This document shows positions 29,408 through 38,693 of a stretch of DNA of 64,000 nucleotides, piece by piece. A program made the translations under genes and the position numbers. The stretch comes from JACRCT01 sp049841135. GTDB lineage: Bacteria; Myxococcota; Myxococcia; Myxococcales; UBA5297. How positions within the stretch are numbered: position 1 is the first letter of the stretch; each line of letters begins with the position of its first letter. The notes below the pieces were generated by a model that searched no databases, had not been told where the DNA came from, and worked only from the letters and a program-made list of their open reading frames with translations. The stretch spans positions 558,001 through 622,000 of the forward strand of contig JASGHK010000008.1 of assembly GCA_049841135.1 (NCBI GenBank). The letters run 5' to 3'.

Positions 29408-30754
29408 GTGGGTGGGAACTCCGAGCACTGCGGCTGCCACCAGGGCCTGGGCGTCGAGATCGGGCGGGCGGGACGCTTCGTGCGCCTGGCCGATCTCCTC
29501 CTTCCCCGGTGGCTCGTCCGGCTGGGACTGTGGTTGCTGCTCCTGCTGGCGCGCCCCTTCGTGACGACCGAGCGCGTCCAGCGCTTCTGGAGACGGCGCT
29601 TCCTGTGCGAGACGCCGCAGGGCCCGGTGGGCACGCACGGCGCCTTCCTGCGCAGCTTCTACGACGCCGTGCTCTCCTCCGGCGCGTTCGAGCGTCTCGT
29701 CGCCTATCTTCGCGGCGCCCCACGCTGGGACTCCGCGTGCCGGATCGAGGGGCTGCTTCGCCCGCTGGCGCTGGCGACGCTGCGGCACCGGCTGCTGGAG
29801 GACAACGGCGGGCCACCGCCGCTCACCGAGATCCACCTCGCCTGCTGCGTCGAGTGCGACCAGTCCTGTCAGGGCTGCTACTCCGCCTGCGACCGCGGCG
29901 GGAAGACGCCCGACGCCGCCCGGCTGGGCCAGCTCTTCAAGGAGGCCTCGCGCTCCGGCGCGGCCGTCGTGCACCTCCTCGGCAAGGGAGAGCCCTTCCT
30001 CGACGACGCCCGCGGACTCAAGCTCGTGGGCGCCCTGCGCGCCCACCGGCAGCTCTTCTTCACGCTGGCGACCTCGGCGCTGCACCTGACGCCGGCGCTC
30101 TGCGAGGCCGTGGCCCAAACGCCCAACCTGCTGCTCCTGGTGAGCATCGACGGCTTCGAGGCGCTGCACGACGACCGCCGCGGGCGCGGGACATGGCGCC
30201 AAGTCGTCGCCGCGATGACCCGGCTGCGCGAGCGCCGTGCCTTCTTCGCCTACTCGTGCACGGTCGCCTCGACCAACTGGCGCGAGGTGGTCTCCGCCGA
30301 GTTCGTGCGGTCGATGCTCGAGGCCGGCTGCGGGCTGGGCGTCTACAGCCGCTACTTCTCGGTGCAGTCGGCCGCGGACGATCCCTGGGCCGTGCCCGCC
30401 TCGGCCCTGCCCGAGTACCGAGAGAGGCTCGACGCGGCGCGGCGGCTGGCCTCGATGCCGCTGATCGACCTGGACGAGCTCGAGTCCTGCACCGGCTGTC
30501 GCGCGCGTGCGGGCCTGTCGGTCTACGTCGACGGGACCACCGGACGGGTATTGCCGTGCATCCGCCTGCCCTGGGCGCCGGACGCCTGCCGCCTGTCGCA
30601 GGCGCCACAGGGCGAGCTGGACCAGGTGCTGCGCCACCCTTTCTTCGCGGAGCTTCGCCAGGGCCGCTGCAGCGCGGGCTGCTGGTGCGGCGCCGACCTT
30701 CCCGCCGAGCAGCAGGCCGTCCGCGAGCGCGCTCAGGCCTTCGACAGGACTTGA
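29408..30754 (+). CDS. radical SAM protein with SPASM-like Cys cluster
   Basis: A 448-residue protein starting with GTG at 29408. A hydrophobic segment lies near 35-52 (LGLWLLLLLARPF). The radical SAM motif is CDQSCQGC (CxxxCxxC) at about 152-159, preceded by LTEIHLACCVE and followed by GGAAVVHLLGKGEPFLDD-type barrel sequence. A C-terminal cluster (CTGCRARAG, GRVLPCIRLP, CSAGCWCG) is SPASM-like and probably holds an auxiliary iron-sulphur cluster. No peptide substrate gene was found beside it; the next gene encodes a membrane protein. The specific reaction is unknown. Confidence 0.85.
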   Translation: MGGNSEHCGCHQGLGVEIGRAGRFVRLADLLLPRWLVRLGLWLLLLLARPFVTTERVQRFWRRRFLCETPQGPVGTHGAFLRSFYDAVLSSGAFERLVAYLRGAPRWDSACRIEGLLRPLALATLRHRLLEDNGGPPPLTEIHLACCVECDQSCQGCYSACDRGGKTPDAARLGQLFKEASRSGAAVVHLLGKGEPFLDDARGLKLVGALRAHRQLFFTLATSALHLTPALCEAVAQTPNLLLLVSIDGFEALHDDRRGRGTWRQVVAAMTRLRERRAFFAYSCTVASTNWREVVSAEFVRSMLEAGCGLGVYSRYFSVQSAADDPWAVPASALPEYRERLDAARRLASMPLIDLDELESCTGCRARAGLSVYVDGTTGRVLPCIRLPWAPDACRLSQAPQGELDQVLRHPFFAELRQGRCSAGCWCGADLPAEQQAVRERAQAFDRT

Positions 30755-30769
30755 AACAGAGGGGACCGC

Positions 30770-32200
30770 CATGACCGACGAGACCAGGCCGCCCGGATTC
30801 TGACGAACCGCGAGGTCCGATCCCTCCCGAGAGGATCCTCGACGCGCCGCGGGCGCAGCCCAAGCCTTCCCGCCCACCCGCGGGGCAGCTGATGCAGGCC
30901 GGCTTCATCATCTCGATCATCGCGTTCTTCATCGGGTGGATCCCCTTCGCCGGCTACCTCGGCGTCGTCGCCATCCTCCTCGGCGTCCTGGGCCGCGCGC
31001 AGTACGACCGCGAAGGCAACGCCAAGATCATCGGCACCCTCGCCTTCGGCGGCCTGGCCGTGGCCGCGGCGGCGTTCTGGACCTACGTCGCGGCGACGGC
31101 CTCGTGCCCCCACGTCTACGCCTGGGACGGCAAGGCCTGGCAGCTCGACGCCGACATGCTCTCGGGCTCGCTCTACCGGGGCGCGGAGAGCGACGACGTC
31201 GATCGCCTGGAGTCGCTCGCATCCGCGGACGGCCAGTACCGCGTCCGCATCGCCAACGACCGCCAGGAGCGCGACTTCGTCGACGCCGTGGCGCTCGAGG
31301 TCATCGACCACCCGGCGGGCACCGCGGCGCTGCCGACGCCATCGAACGAGGTGGTGCTGCTCGGCGAGCAAGCCGCTCCGTTGGCGGCCGCGGACGCCCG
31401 GGGCCGCGACCTGTTGGCGGCGCTGGCGGCAGACGATGGCGCGAGCTGGCAGGGGAACGCCGCCGACCACGATCTGGCCAAGGAGCCCAGGCCCCGAGAT
31501 GCGGTCGAACTCACGTTGCCGCCGGTCCAGGGCCCCGCCTACCTCGTCCTGCGAGTGCGCAACACCGAGGTGGCGACGGAGGCGCTCTACCGGTACCTGG
31601 CCTCCATCGGTCCCGGGGTGGGGACGCTGCTGAGCCTGGCAGAGCGTGACTCGAAGTACCCGTACCAGCAGCGCCTGGCTGACGAGCTCGAGCGGATGGG
31701 CGTTCCGATGACCATCGAGGTGAGCTCCTCCAGCGGCGCCGAGTGGCAGCTCGCCCACAAGCTCAAGCCCATCGGGCCCGCCGCGCTGCGGTCGTTGGCG
31801 ATTCCGGTGGACGTCGAGCCCGGCCAGCCGGTGCGCGTGCGGCTCTCGATGGTCCCGGTCGCGTGGGAGATCGACCGCGTCGCCATCGCCACGCGGTCCA
31901 CTGCGCTGGTCGCACGAGCTCAGTTGAGCGCGACCTCGCCGGAGCCGGAGACCGCCCGGCTGCTGGCGAAGCCGGACGGGCAGCGCGTCGAGCTCGAGCA
32001 GGGCGCGCACGTCGAGCTTCGCCTTCGCAGCCCCGCCAGCACCGCCACCCGGAACCGTGCGCACGCTGATGCTGCACATGCGCGGCTACTACGACGTCCA
32101 GGTCGGCGGACGGGCGTTCCTGAACCCGGTGGCGCTCGTGCGGCACCAGACTCAGCAGGACGCGGCGGCGCGGTTCTTCCTCGAATCGCTGCAGCGCTAG
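30770..32200 (+). pseudogene. membrane-anchored protein of unknown function, two frameshifts
   Basis: ATG 30770 follows a strong AGAGGGGA and gives MTDETRPPG. One base too many in GGATTCTGAC (about 30798) ends that frame; dropping it gives SDEPRGPIPPERILDAPRAQ and joins the long frame GQLMQAGFIISIIAFFIGWI. The main part has two TM helices (about 45-85 and 95-115), then CPHVYAWDGKAWQLDADMLS and a large beta-rich domain. A second indel near 32027 separates the end, PPGTVRTLMLHMRGYYDVQ ... ARFFLESLQR, which stops at 32200. The in-frame tail to 32409 is noise. I do not recognise the family. Confidence 0.7.
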
Positions 32201-32252
32201 GCCCCTCCCCCGCCTCCCCTTCGCATACAGATTGGGAAGCGCGGGGACGGAT

Positions 32253-32411
32253 GCTCACTGCTCAGGGGAGGAGCCCGCATCTGCTGCTCAATACCTCTGG
32301 CGTGACACGGCAGTCCTTGCGTCCCTCCGTCAGATGCTCACTTCCCAGATGCGCGTGTCGCGCCCAGGGTCGCCGAAGGCAACGAGCGAGCTTCTCCCCG
32401 GAGCAGTGAGC
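32253..32411. repeat. 159-base segment bounded by an 18-bp inverted repeat
   Basis: GCTCACTGCTCAGGGGAG (32253-32270) and CTCCCCGGAGCAGTGAGC (32394-32411) are complements with one mismatch, and the match continues weakly inward. It lies in the 270-base gap between two genes. The inside encodes nothing complete, though the minus strand reads SLVAFGDPGRDTRIWEV, which resembles a WD40 repeat relic. No target duplication was seen, so a miniature transposable element is only a possibility. Confidence 0.45.
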
Positions 32412-32472
32412 AACCCGTCGAGCGCTGTCGCCTCTATCAGCGACGGGGAGACGGGAGAGGGGCCCTGAGGCG

Positions 32473-33258
32473 TTACTGCCGCTTCTTCTTGGGCGCCACG
32501 TAAGGCTTCGCATCCGACTGCTTGAGCCGCCTTCGCGGCCGCCCCAGCGCCCGCAGCTCCCGGGCGCGCTCGGTGTCGCGCGACAGCTCGATGGCGGCGA
32601 CCGCCTTGCGATCCTGCATCGTCTTGTAGAGCCAGACGACGAGGATGACGAGTCCGCCGAGCACGCCACGCTGGGCCACCTGGAAGGGCACCTGCTTGGC
32701 GCCCTCGATGTCCCAGATGTCGTACGCGCCGATGGGCAGGACGCCCTTCTTGGCATCCATCGCCACCCGGTGCTTCATCGCCAGCGCGTCGAGCTGCTTC
32801 TGCAGGTCCTTCGGGATCTTCATCCCGCGCTCCTGGAGACGACGCGCCACGACCTCCACCCGCTGCTGTGCCCAGGTGTTCTCCGGGACGTGCTTGATGG
32901 CCAGGAGCAGGTTCTCGGCGGCCTCGAGGAGCACCTCCTTGGGCACCGTCTTGCCGTCGTCGTCCCCCATGAGCTGTGCCGCGACGCGCAGGTAGCGCGA
33001 GGCCTTGTACTGGGGCGAGTTGATGTACTCGTAGCGCGTGTAGAACGTCACCAGCGCCCAGTACACGCCCAGCGCGATGAACAGGCCCCACGGGATGGGC
33101 CACTTGTGCTTCTTGGCCCGCGCCTCCGGCCCTTGCTTGGCCACGTAGGCCTCGGCCGCCTCGAGCACGTCCTCGGGGACCTCGTGGTGACACTCCGGGC
33201 AGTCCGGTTGTCCCGGATCCACCCGCGCGCCGCAGTTGGGGCATCGGTCGTTCGCCAC
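32473..33258 (-). CDS. zinc-ribbon membrane protein, function unknown
   Basis: 261 residues from a GTG at 33258: VANDRCPNCGARVDPGQPDC then PECHHEVPE, a four-Cys zinc ribbon. One TM helix lies at about 55-75 (WPIPWGLFIALGVYWALVTF), followed by a helical soluble region (YLRVAAQLMGDDDGKTVPKE ... GMKIPKDLQKQLDALAMKHR), a second hydrophobic segment near 200-215 (GVLGGLVILVVWLYK) and a basic tail ending APKKKRQ. Longer frames upstream have no supporting features. Its role is unknown. Confidence 0.72.
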   Translation of the reverse strand: MANDRCPNCGARVDPGQPDCPECHHEVPEDVLEAAEAYVAKQGPEARAKKHKWPIPWGLFIALGVYWALVTFYTRYEYINSPQYKASRYLRVAAQLMGDDDGKTVPKEVLLEAAENLLLAIKHVPENTWAQQRVEVVARRLQERGMKIPKDLQKQLDALAMKHRVAMDAKKGVLPIGAYDIWDIEGAKQVPFQVAQRGVLGGLVILVVWLYKTMQDRKAVAAIELSRDTERARELRALGRPRRRLKQSDAKPYVAPKKKRQ

Positions 33259-33558
33259 GCCGGCATCATCCGGTGTCACCCCTGAGGCCGCAAGCTTCAG
33301 ACCTCTCGCTCCCGTGCCTGGAGGGCCGGCGCGCGATGTCGGCTGGCCGCCCTCATCCACCTACCGTGGAGCCTCGAACCTTTTCCTAGGTCCGACATCT
33401 TTGCCATGCGCCTGTTCGGGGCGGCTGGGACGTGCCAGATGGAAACGGTAGAGGGATCGCCAGGTTCGACATGTCCCACCCGGTCGCATCCAGAGGGCAC
33501 GTGACCTGCATCCCAGAGGCCTCGACGCATCGAACGAGTCGGGCGAGAGGAGGACGCA

Positions 33559-33828
33559 ATGAAGAAGCCTCAGCGCCAGCACCTGCGTCTCGCGGCCTAT
33601 CGCCAGCTGTACGCGGCCATCTGCTCGCTCTCCGACACGCTCTACGAGGAGGCTCTGGCGGTCTGCGAGAACGATCGCGACGCAGCCTTCGCGGCCTCGT
33701 GCGCGCTGGTCTCCCGGCTCTCGCGCGAGGGCACGCCCGCTGCCCAGCACGGCCTGCTCGGGCGGCTCGAAGCCCTGCCGCGCTCCAGCGCCAGGCCCGC
33801 TCGGCGCCCTGCCAGCGCCTCGACCTGA
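33559..33828 (+). CDS. small hypothetical protein
   Basis: An 89-residue product beginning MKKPQRQHLRLAAYRQLYAA with a good ribosome site (GAGGAGG) eight bases before the ATG. It is helical, with two Cys in the middle (AICSLSDTLYEEALAVCEND), and becomes basic and Pro/Ser-rich at the end. No family recognised. It ends 45 bases before the S66 carboxypeptidase gene and could share its transcript. Confidence 0.5.
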   Translation: MKKPQRQHLRLAAYRQLYAAICSLSDTLYEEALAVCENDRDAAFAASCALVSRLSREGTPAAQHGLLGRLEALPRSSARPARRPASAST

Positions 33829-33873
33829 GAGCAGGAGGCGGCGGCAGTCCTTTCGCGGTATCTTCCGCCCGCA

Positions 33874-34762
33874 ATGCTGCTTCCTGCCGCCCTGCGTCCC
33901 TCGGATCGCGTCTCCATCGTCGCCCCGGCCGGACCCTTCGATCGCGCCGCCTTCCAGCGAGGCCTGGACCTCGTCGCCGCCCGCTACCAGCCCGTCTACG
34001 ACGACGCGCTCTTCAGCGCCGAGCGCTACCTCGCAGGCAGCGACGACCGACGGCTCTCGGAGCTTCCAGGCCGCGCTCGACGCACCCGACACCCGCGCCG
34101 TCTTCTGCGCGCGCGGCGGCTACGGCGCAATGCGCCTGCTCGCGAAGCTCACACTGCCCAAGATCCACAAGCCGCTCGTCGGCTTCTCCGACGTGACCGC
34201 GCTGCACGGCGCGATGCAGGCCGCTGGCCGGGTCAGCGTCCACGCCCCGGTCGTCACGCACCTGGGCGCGCTCGGAGCCTCGGCGGCCGAGCCGCTGTTC
34301 GAGCTGCTGGAGCGCCCCGGCGCGCGTCCGGTGCTCCGCGGCCGCCCGGTCGTCGAAGGCCGTCCAGTCGAGGGCCCGGTCGTCGGCGGCAACCTCTCGG
34401 TGCTCACCCGGCTCATCGGCACGCCGTTCATGCCGCCGCTCGACGGCGCCATCCTCTTCTTCGAGGACGTCGGCGAGCGCCCCTATCGGCTCGACCGGAT
34501 GTGGCAGCACCTGGCGCTCAGCGGCGCCTTCTCGCGGCTGCGCGGAATCGCCCTGGGTGAGTTCGAAGACTGCGGCGAGCCCAAGGGCGGCTGGACGGCC
34601 GAGGAGGTCCTCGGCGACCTGGCGCGCGCGACCGGCCTGCCCTGCGTCATCGGGCTGCCCGTCGGGCATGGGAGGGCGAACCAGCCCTTCCCGCTCGGTG
34701 CCCGGGCGCGCCTCGACTCCGCCGCCGGGACGCTCACCTTCCTCGAGGGGGCGGTCGCGTGA
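33874..34762 (+). pseudogene. S66 LD-carboxypeptidase, disrupted by one frameshift
   Basis: A muramoyltetrapeptide carboxypeptidase-like enzyme, which removes the terminal D-Ala from recycled wall peptides. From ATG 33874 it reads RPSDRVSIVAPAGPFDRAAF. The frame breaks near 34050; it continues as FQAALDAPDTRAVFCARGGY, GAMRLL, then the nucleophile Ser in LVGFSDVTALHGAMQ, the Glu in ILFFEDVGERPYRLDRM and the His in GLPVGHGRANQPFPLG. So the full Ser-Glu-His triad is present. The end overlaps the next gene by GTGA, and mpl, another recycling enzyme, is two genes downstream, a sensible grouping. Confidence 0.85.
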
Positions 34763-35994
34763 GCGTGAAGATCGTCACCCCGCTCCGCCGATCGATCCCC
34801 GTCGTCCCGGCCATCCACCAGGCGCTGCGCCGGGGCGTCGAGGACGAAGTTTTTCCCGGAGGCGCCGCTGCCGTTTTCCACCGCGGCAAGCTCGTCCACC
34901 TGTCGGCGACCGGCGAGTCGCACTCGGTCCCCGAGCACGCCAAGCTCCTGCCAGACGCGGTCTTCGACCTGGCCTCGTTGACCAAGGTCGTCGCCACCAC
35001 GCCGGCGGTGGCCCTGCTCGTCGGCCGCAAGCAGCTGGACCTGGACGATCCGGTGGTCCGCTACTGGCCGGAGTTCGGCCGCGGCGGCAAGAAGGCAGTC
35101 ACCGTGCGCCAGCTTCTGGCCCACTGCTCGGGACTGCCGGCGTGGAAGCCTTTCTTCCTGGACGTGATGGCCGACCCGGGCGGCGCACCGCTCTTCCGGG
35201 ATCCACCGCCGGACTTCAGAGCGCGCCTCGCGGCTTGCCGACGCGGCCGCGCAATGCTGTACGAGGCGATCTGCGCAACCAAGCTCGAGCGCCCGCCGGG
35301 AAGCGCGGCGGTCTACAGCGATCTGGGCTTCATCGCGCTGGGCAAGGTCGTTGAGCTCGTCGGGAGCGCCCCGCTCGACCGCTTCGTCGCCAAGGAAGTG
35401 TTCACGGAGCTGGGCCTCGCCTCGCTCGGCTACCGCCCGCTGGACGAGAAGACGCGAAAGGCGCCGCAGCTCGTCGCCACCGGCGTCTACCGCCCCCGCG
35501 AGCCGGCCCCTGGCCAGGAAGCCATCGTCCCCTCTCCCGCGGCGGACGCGCCGCCCCAGCTGCGGCTGGGCGAGGTCGACGACGACAACGCCTTCGCCAT
35601 GGGCGGCGTCTCCGGCCACGCCGGGCTCTTCGGGAGCGCTCAGGACGTGGCGGCCTACGGCAACGCCATCCTCGATGAGCTGCGCGGCGCCTCCCGGCTG
35701 GCACCGGCCGCGACCTGGCAGGCCTTCTGCGAGCGCGAGGGCACCCCCAATTCGAGCCGCGCGCTGGGCTTCGACACGCCGTCCGGCGACCAGCCCGCCG
35801 CCGGGACCAAGATGGCCGCCTCGCGGACCGTCGGGCACACCGGCTTCACCGGCACCAGCCTTTGGATCGACTGCGGGCGCGAGCTCTGCGTCGCGCTCTT
35901 GACCAACCGCGTGCACCCGCGCCGCGCCAACACCCGCATCACCCTTTTCCGCCCCGCCTTCCACGACGCCGTCGTCCAGGCGCTGGAGAGCTGA
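34759..35994 (+). CDS. beta-lactamase-fold serine hydrolase (class C / DD-peptidase-like)
   Basis: 411 residues starting with GTG 34759. The family motifs are SLTK (SxxK, in FDLASLTKVVATTPAVALLV), YSD (AAVYSDLGFIALGKVV, the YxN position) and HTG (GHTGFTGTSLWID, the KTG position). There is no clear signal peptide, so it may be cytoplasmic like some muropeptide-processing members. It sits between the LD-carboxypeptidase and mpl, suggesting a part in wall-peptide turnover, though esterase activity is equally possible for this fold. Confidence 0.85.
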   Translation: MSVKIVTPLRRSIPVVPAIHQALRRGVEDEVFPGGAAAVFHRGKLVHLSATGESHSVPEHAKLLPDAVFDLASLTKVVATTPAVALLVGRKQLDLDDPVVRYWPEFGRGGKKAVTVRQLLAHCSGLPAWKPFFLDVMADPGGAPLFRDPPPDFRARLAACRRGRAMLYEAICATKLERPPGSAAVYSDLGFIALGKVVELVGSAPLDRFVAKEVFTELGLASLGYRPLDEKTRKAPQLVATGVYRPREPAPGQEAIVPSPAADAPPQLRLGEVDDDNAFAMGGVSGHAGLFGSAQDVAAYGNAILDELRGASRLAPAATWQAFCEREGTPNSSRALGFDTPSGDQPAAGTKMAASRTVGHTGFTGTSLWIDCGRELCVALLTNRVHPRRANTRITLFRPAFHDAVVQALES

Positions 35995-36015
35995 GCCCGC
36001 CGAAAGAGGACCGCC

Positions 36016-37452
36016 ATGGAGCAGGAGAACATCGTCTCGAACATCGACCCGAGCAAGGTCCGGCGCATCCACCTGCTGGGCGTCTGCGGCACCGGGATGG
36101 GCTCGTTCGCCGGGATGCTGGCGCGCCAGGGCTTCGAGGTCAGCGGCAGCGACGAGAACATCTACCCGCCGATGAGCGACATGCTCAAGGCCTGGGGCAT
36201 CCGGACGATGATCGGCTACAAGCCCGAGAACCTCGACGCCGCCAAGCCCGACCTGGTCATCGTCGGCAACGTCATCCGCCGGGTGAACCCGGAGGCGACG
36301 GCGATGCGCGAGCGGGGGCTGCCGCACATGAGCTTCCCGGCGGCGCTGGGCGAGCTGAGCATCGGGCTGCGGCACGGGGTGGTGGTGGTGGGCACGCACG
36401 GCAAGACCACGACCACGGCGCTGATGGGCCACCTGCTCACCGAGTCCCGGCGCGACCCGAGCTTCCTCGTCGGCGGCGTGACGCTCAACTACGACTCCAA
36501 CTTCCGCGTCGGCCAGGGCGACCACTTCGTCGTCGAGGGCGACGAGTACGACACCGCCTACTTCGACAAGGGGCCCAAGTTCCTCCACTACCGGCCGCGC
36601 ACCGCCATCTTCACCTCGATGGAGATGGACCACGCCGACATCTACCGGGACCTGGCCCACTACCGCTCGTCCTTCGAGAAGTTCGCGGCCATCGTCCCCG
36701 AGCACGGCTTCATCGCGGTCTGCGCCGGCTACCCGGGCGCGGTGGAGGTCGCCCGGCAGAGCAAGGCCAAGGTGCAGACCTACGGCCGGCCGGGCTCCGA
36801 CTGGTTCGCCGACGAGCTCACCCACAGCCAGGGCAGCGCCTGGTTCGACCTCGTCCACCTGGGCCGCAAGGTGCGGCGGATGCAGCTGAGCCTGGGCGGC
36901 CCGCACAACGTCGAGAACGCGCTGGGCGCCATCGCCGCCTGCCACGCCCTGGGGATGGAGTGGGACGAGATCGCGCACGGGCTGGAGACGTTCAAGGGCG
37001 TCAAGCGCCGCCAGGAGATCAAGGGCGAACCGCGCGGCGTGCTGGTCATCGACGACTTCGCGCACCACCCCACCGCCGTGCACGAGACGCTCACCGCCAT
37101 CCGCATGCGCTTCCCCGGCCGGCCGGTCTGGGCGATCTTCGAGCCGCGCTCCAACACCAGCCGCCGCAACATGCACCAGGCCGAGTACGCCCAGGCTTTC
37201 TTCGGCGCCGCGCGCGCGGTCATCGCCGTGCCGGCTCCGACCGACAAGGTCCCGGCCGACCAGCAGCTGGATGTGCGCAAGCTCGCCGCGGACATCACGG
37301 CCAACGGCGTGCCCGCGCTCGCCGCGGCCAACGTCGACGAGATCGTGGCGGCGGTGAAGAAGGACGCCAAGAAGGGCGACGTGCTGCTCGTCATGTCCAA
37401 CGGTTCGTTCAACGGCCTGGTCGGCAAGCTCATGGAGACGCTGGCGAAGTAG
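36016..37452 (+). CDS. mpl: UDP-N-acetylmuramate:tripeptide ligase Mpl
   Basis: A 478-residue Mur ligase that attaches recycled L-Ala-gamma-D-Glu-meso-DAP to UDP-MurNAc. It reads IHLLGVCGTGMGSFAGML, the ATP loop VVVGTHGKTTTTALMGHLL, EGDEYDTAYFDKGPKFLHY and the C-terminal IDDFAHHPTAVHETL and EPRSNTSRRN typical of Mpl rather than MurC. The start follows AGAGGACC. It is followed by a terminator-like hairpin. A 87-base piece of this gene is duplicated far downstream at 49139-49225. Confidence 0.95.
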   Translation: MEQENIVSNIDPSKVRRIHLLGVCGTGMGSFAGMLARQGFEVSGSDENIYPPMSDMLKAWGIRTMIGYKPENLDAAKPDLVIVGNVIRRVNPEATAMRERGLPHMSFPAALGELSIGLRHGVVVVGTHGKTTTTALMGHLLTESRRDPSFLVGGVTLNYDSNFRVGQGDHFVVEGDEYDTAYFDKGPKFLHYRPRTAIFTSMEMDHADIYRDLAHYRSSFEKFAAIVPEHGFIAVCAGYPGAVEVARQSKAKVQTYGRPGSDWFADELTHSQGSAWFDLVHLGRKVRRMQLSLGGPHNVENALGAIAACHALGMEWDEIAHGLETFKGVKRRQEIKGEPRGVLVIDDFAHHPTAVHETLTAIRMRFPGRPVWAIFEPRSNTSRRNMHQAEYAQAFFGAARAVIAVPAPTDKVPADQQLDVRKLAADITANGVPALAAANVDEIVAAVKKDAKKGDVLLVMSNGSFNGLVGKLMETLAK

Positions 37453-37465
37453 GCCCTCCCCCCTG

Positions 37466-37490
37466 CCCCCTCCCAAACTGCGGGAGGGGG
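37466..37490 (+). terminator. terminator-like hairpin after mpl
   Basis: CCCCCTCCC (37466-37474), loop AAACTGC and the exact complement GGGAGGGGG (37482-37490), followed by TTCGTCTCTGCTT. The stem is pure GC and starts 14 bases after the mpl stop; the T-tract is weak. Confidence 0.6.
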
Positions 37491-37609
37491 TTCGTCTCTG
37501 CTTGATCCGACCTGCTTCGGAGCTCTTCCGCCGCCACGGCCCTGCCTAGATCGTCCGGCCCGAGCTCTTGGTCGCGCGAGCTTGAACCGGCCGGCGGTAC
37601 CATGAGGCC

Positions 37610-38225
37610 ATGCTCCTCGTCGCCCTCTGCCTCGCGGTGACGCTCCAGGCCGCGCCGGCGGCTGCCCCACCACGTCCCGCCGCGCGGGCTGCGACTGCCG
37701 CCAAGCCCTCGACCCAGGACCGGATCGTCTCCGAGGCTGAGAAGTACCTGGGCAAGCCGTACGTCTTCGGCGGGCGAGATGGGCGTCCGGGCTGCGTCGG
37801 CGTGAAGCGGTGCGAGGAGGGCGTGGACTGCCTCTCGCTCCTCTTCTTCGCCTTCGAGAAGGTGCTGGGAAAGCCCTGGCAGCGCTACGCGGTGAAGCCG
37901 AGCGTGACCGTCGCGCGCAAGGAGTTGGGCGCGCCGGTCACGGGCCTGGCGGGCGTCCTCACCGCGGAGATTCGATCGAACGCTGCTGCACAAGGGAGAC
38001 GTGCTCCTCTTCCTCCTCGAGGGCTACAACCTCGCCGCCGACACACCCCTGCTCACACGCGGCGAGGCCCAGTACGGCGTCTGGCACACGGCCCTCGTCC
38101 ATTCCGTCGAGGAGGGCCAGGTCCGGGTCATCCACGCCAAGCCCGGCGACCGCGTGGTCATCGAGCCGCTCGACGCCATCACCTTCGACGGCCTCTTCGC
38201 GCTCCGGCTCCCCGCCGGCCGGTAA
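37610..38225 (+). pseudogene. exported NlpC/P60-like peptidase, disrupted by one frameshift
   Basis: From ATG 37610 the product has a short signal peptide (MLLVALCLAVTLQAAPAAAP), then AEKYLGKPYVFGGRDGRPGC and EEGVDCLSLLFFAFEKVLGK, where the Cys in VDC fits the NlpC/P60 catalytic Cys. The frame breaks near 37968. It continues as RTLLHKGDVLLFLLEGYN and YGVWHTALVHSVEEGQVRVI with the catalytic His, ending FALRLPAGR at 38225. The layout is that of a wall-peptide hydrolase. It lies downstream of mpl beyond a terminator. Confidence 0.72.
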
Positions 38226-38693
38226 CGTCCCCTGCTCACGCACTCGCCGGCGGGTTCGTGCGGCGACGCAAGCAACGCGAGCACGCCCGCTGAGCGAACT
38301 TGCGACCCCCGCGCCACCACCTTGTCAGCCACCTGCTGGAGCCTGCTCGCGGCGCGCTTCTTCATCTCCTCGCGCTGCTTCTGGGCCCGGAAAGAAAGTC
38401 CAATACGTTTCTCCGAATCGCGACCGAGGAGGCTTCCGAGCGGGCCGTCCGCCCGGTGCAGGTTGCGCAGGGCGAGAGCGAGGTCGTCCCTGAAGCTCCG
38501 GAGCCGGGGTCGGTCGAAGGGGAGGTGGGTCGCGGTCGCGAAGGAGCAGCACGCTCCCTCGCCTGCAGAGTCCCTCAGCCCGAGAGCGAGCACTTCCACG
38601 GATGAGCGGCGGCGCGCGTGCCTCGCGAGCCTCCTCGACGGGTAGCAATGCCGCAGGGGCGTCGGAACGTTGAAAGATCCGAGGCCTCGCGAC
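38226..38693 (-). other. gap with a dispersed repeat and a coding-like minus-strand stretch
   Basis: 38231-38287 is a copy of a dispersed repeat also found near 60540 and 62830. Beyond it the minus strand reads RSFRDDLALALRNLHRADGP, KRIGLSFRAQKQREEMKKRA and SRLQQVADKVVARGSQ with good codon bias, but no start, domain or complete frame could be set. It may be a decayed gene whose 3' end was replaced by the repeat. Confidence 0.35.

Noticed and set aside
34483..37476. 997-residue minus-strand frame opposite the hydrolase and mpl genes
   Set aside because: Antisense to three well-supported genes; no domain, only high-GC composition.
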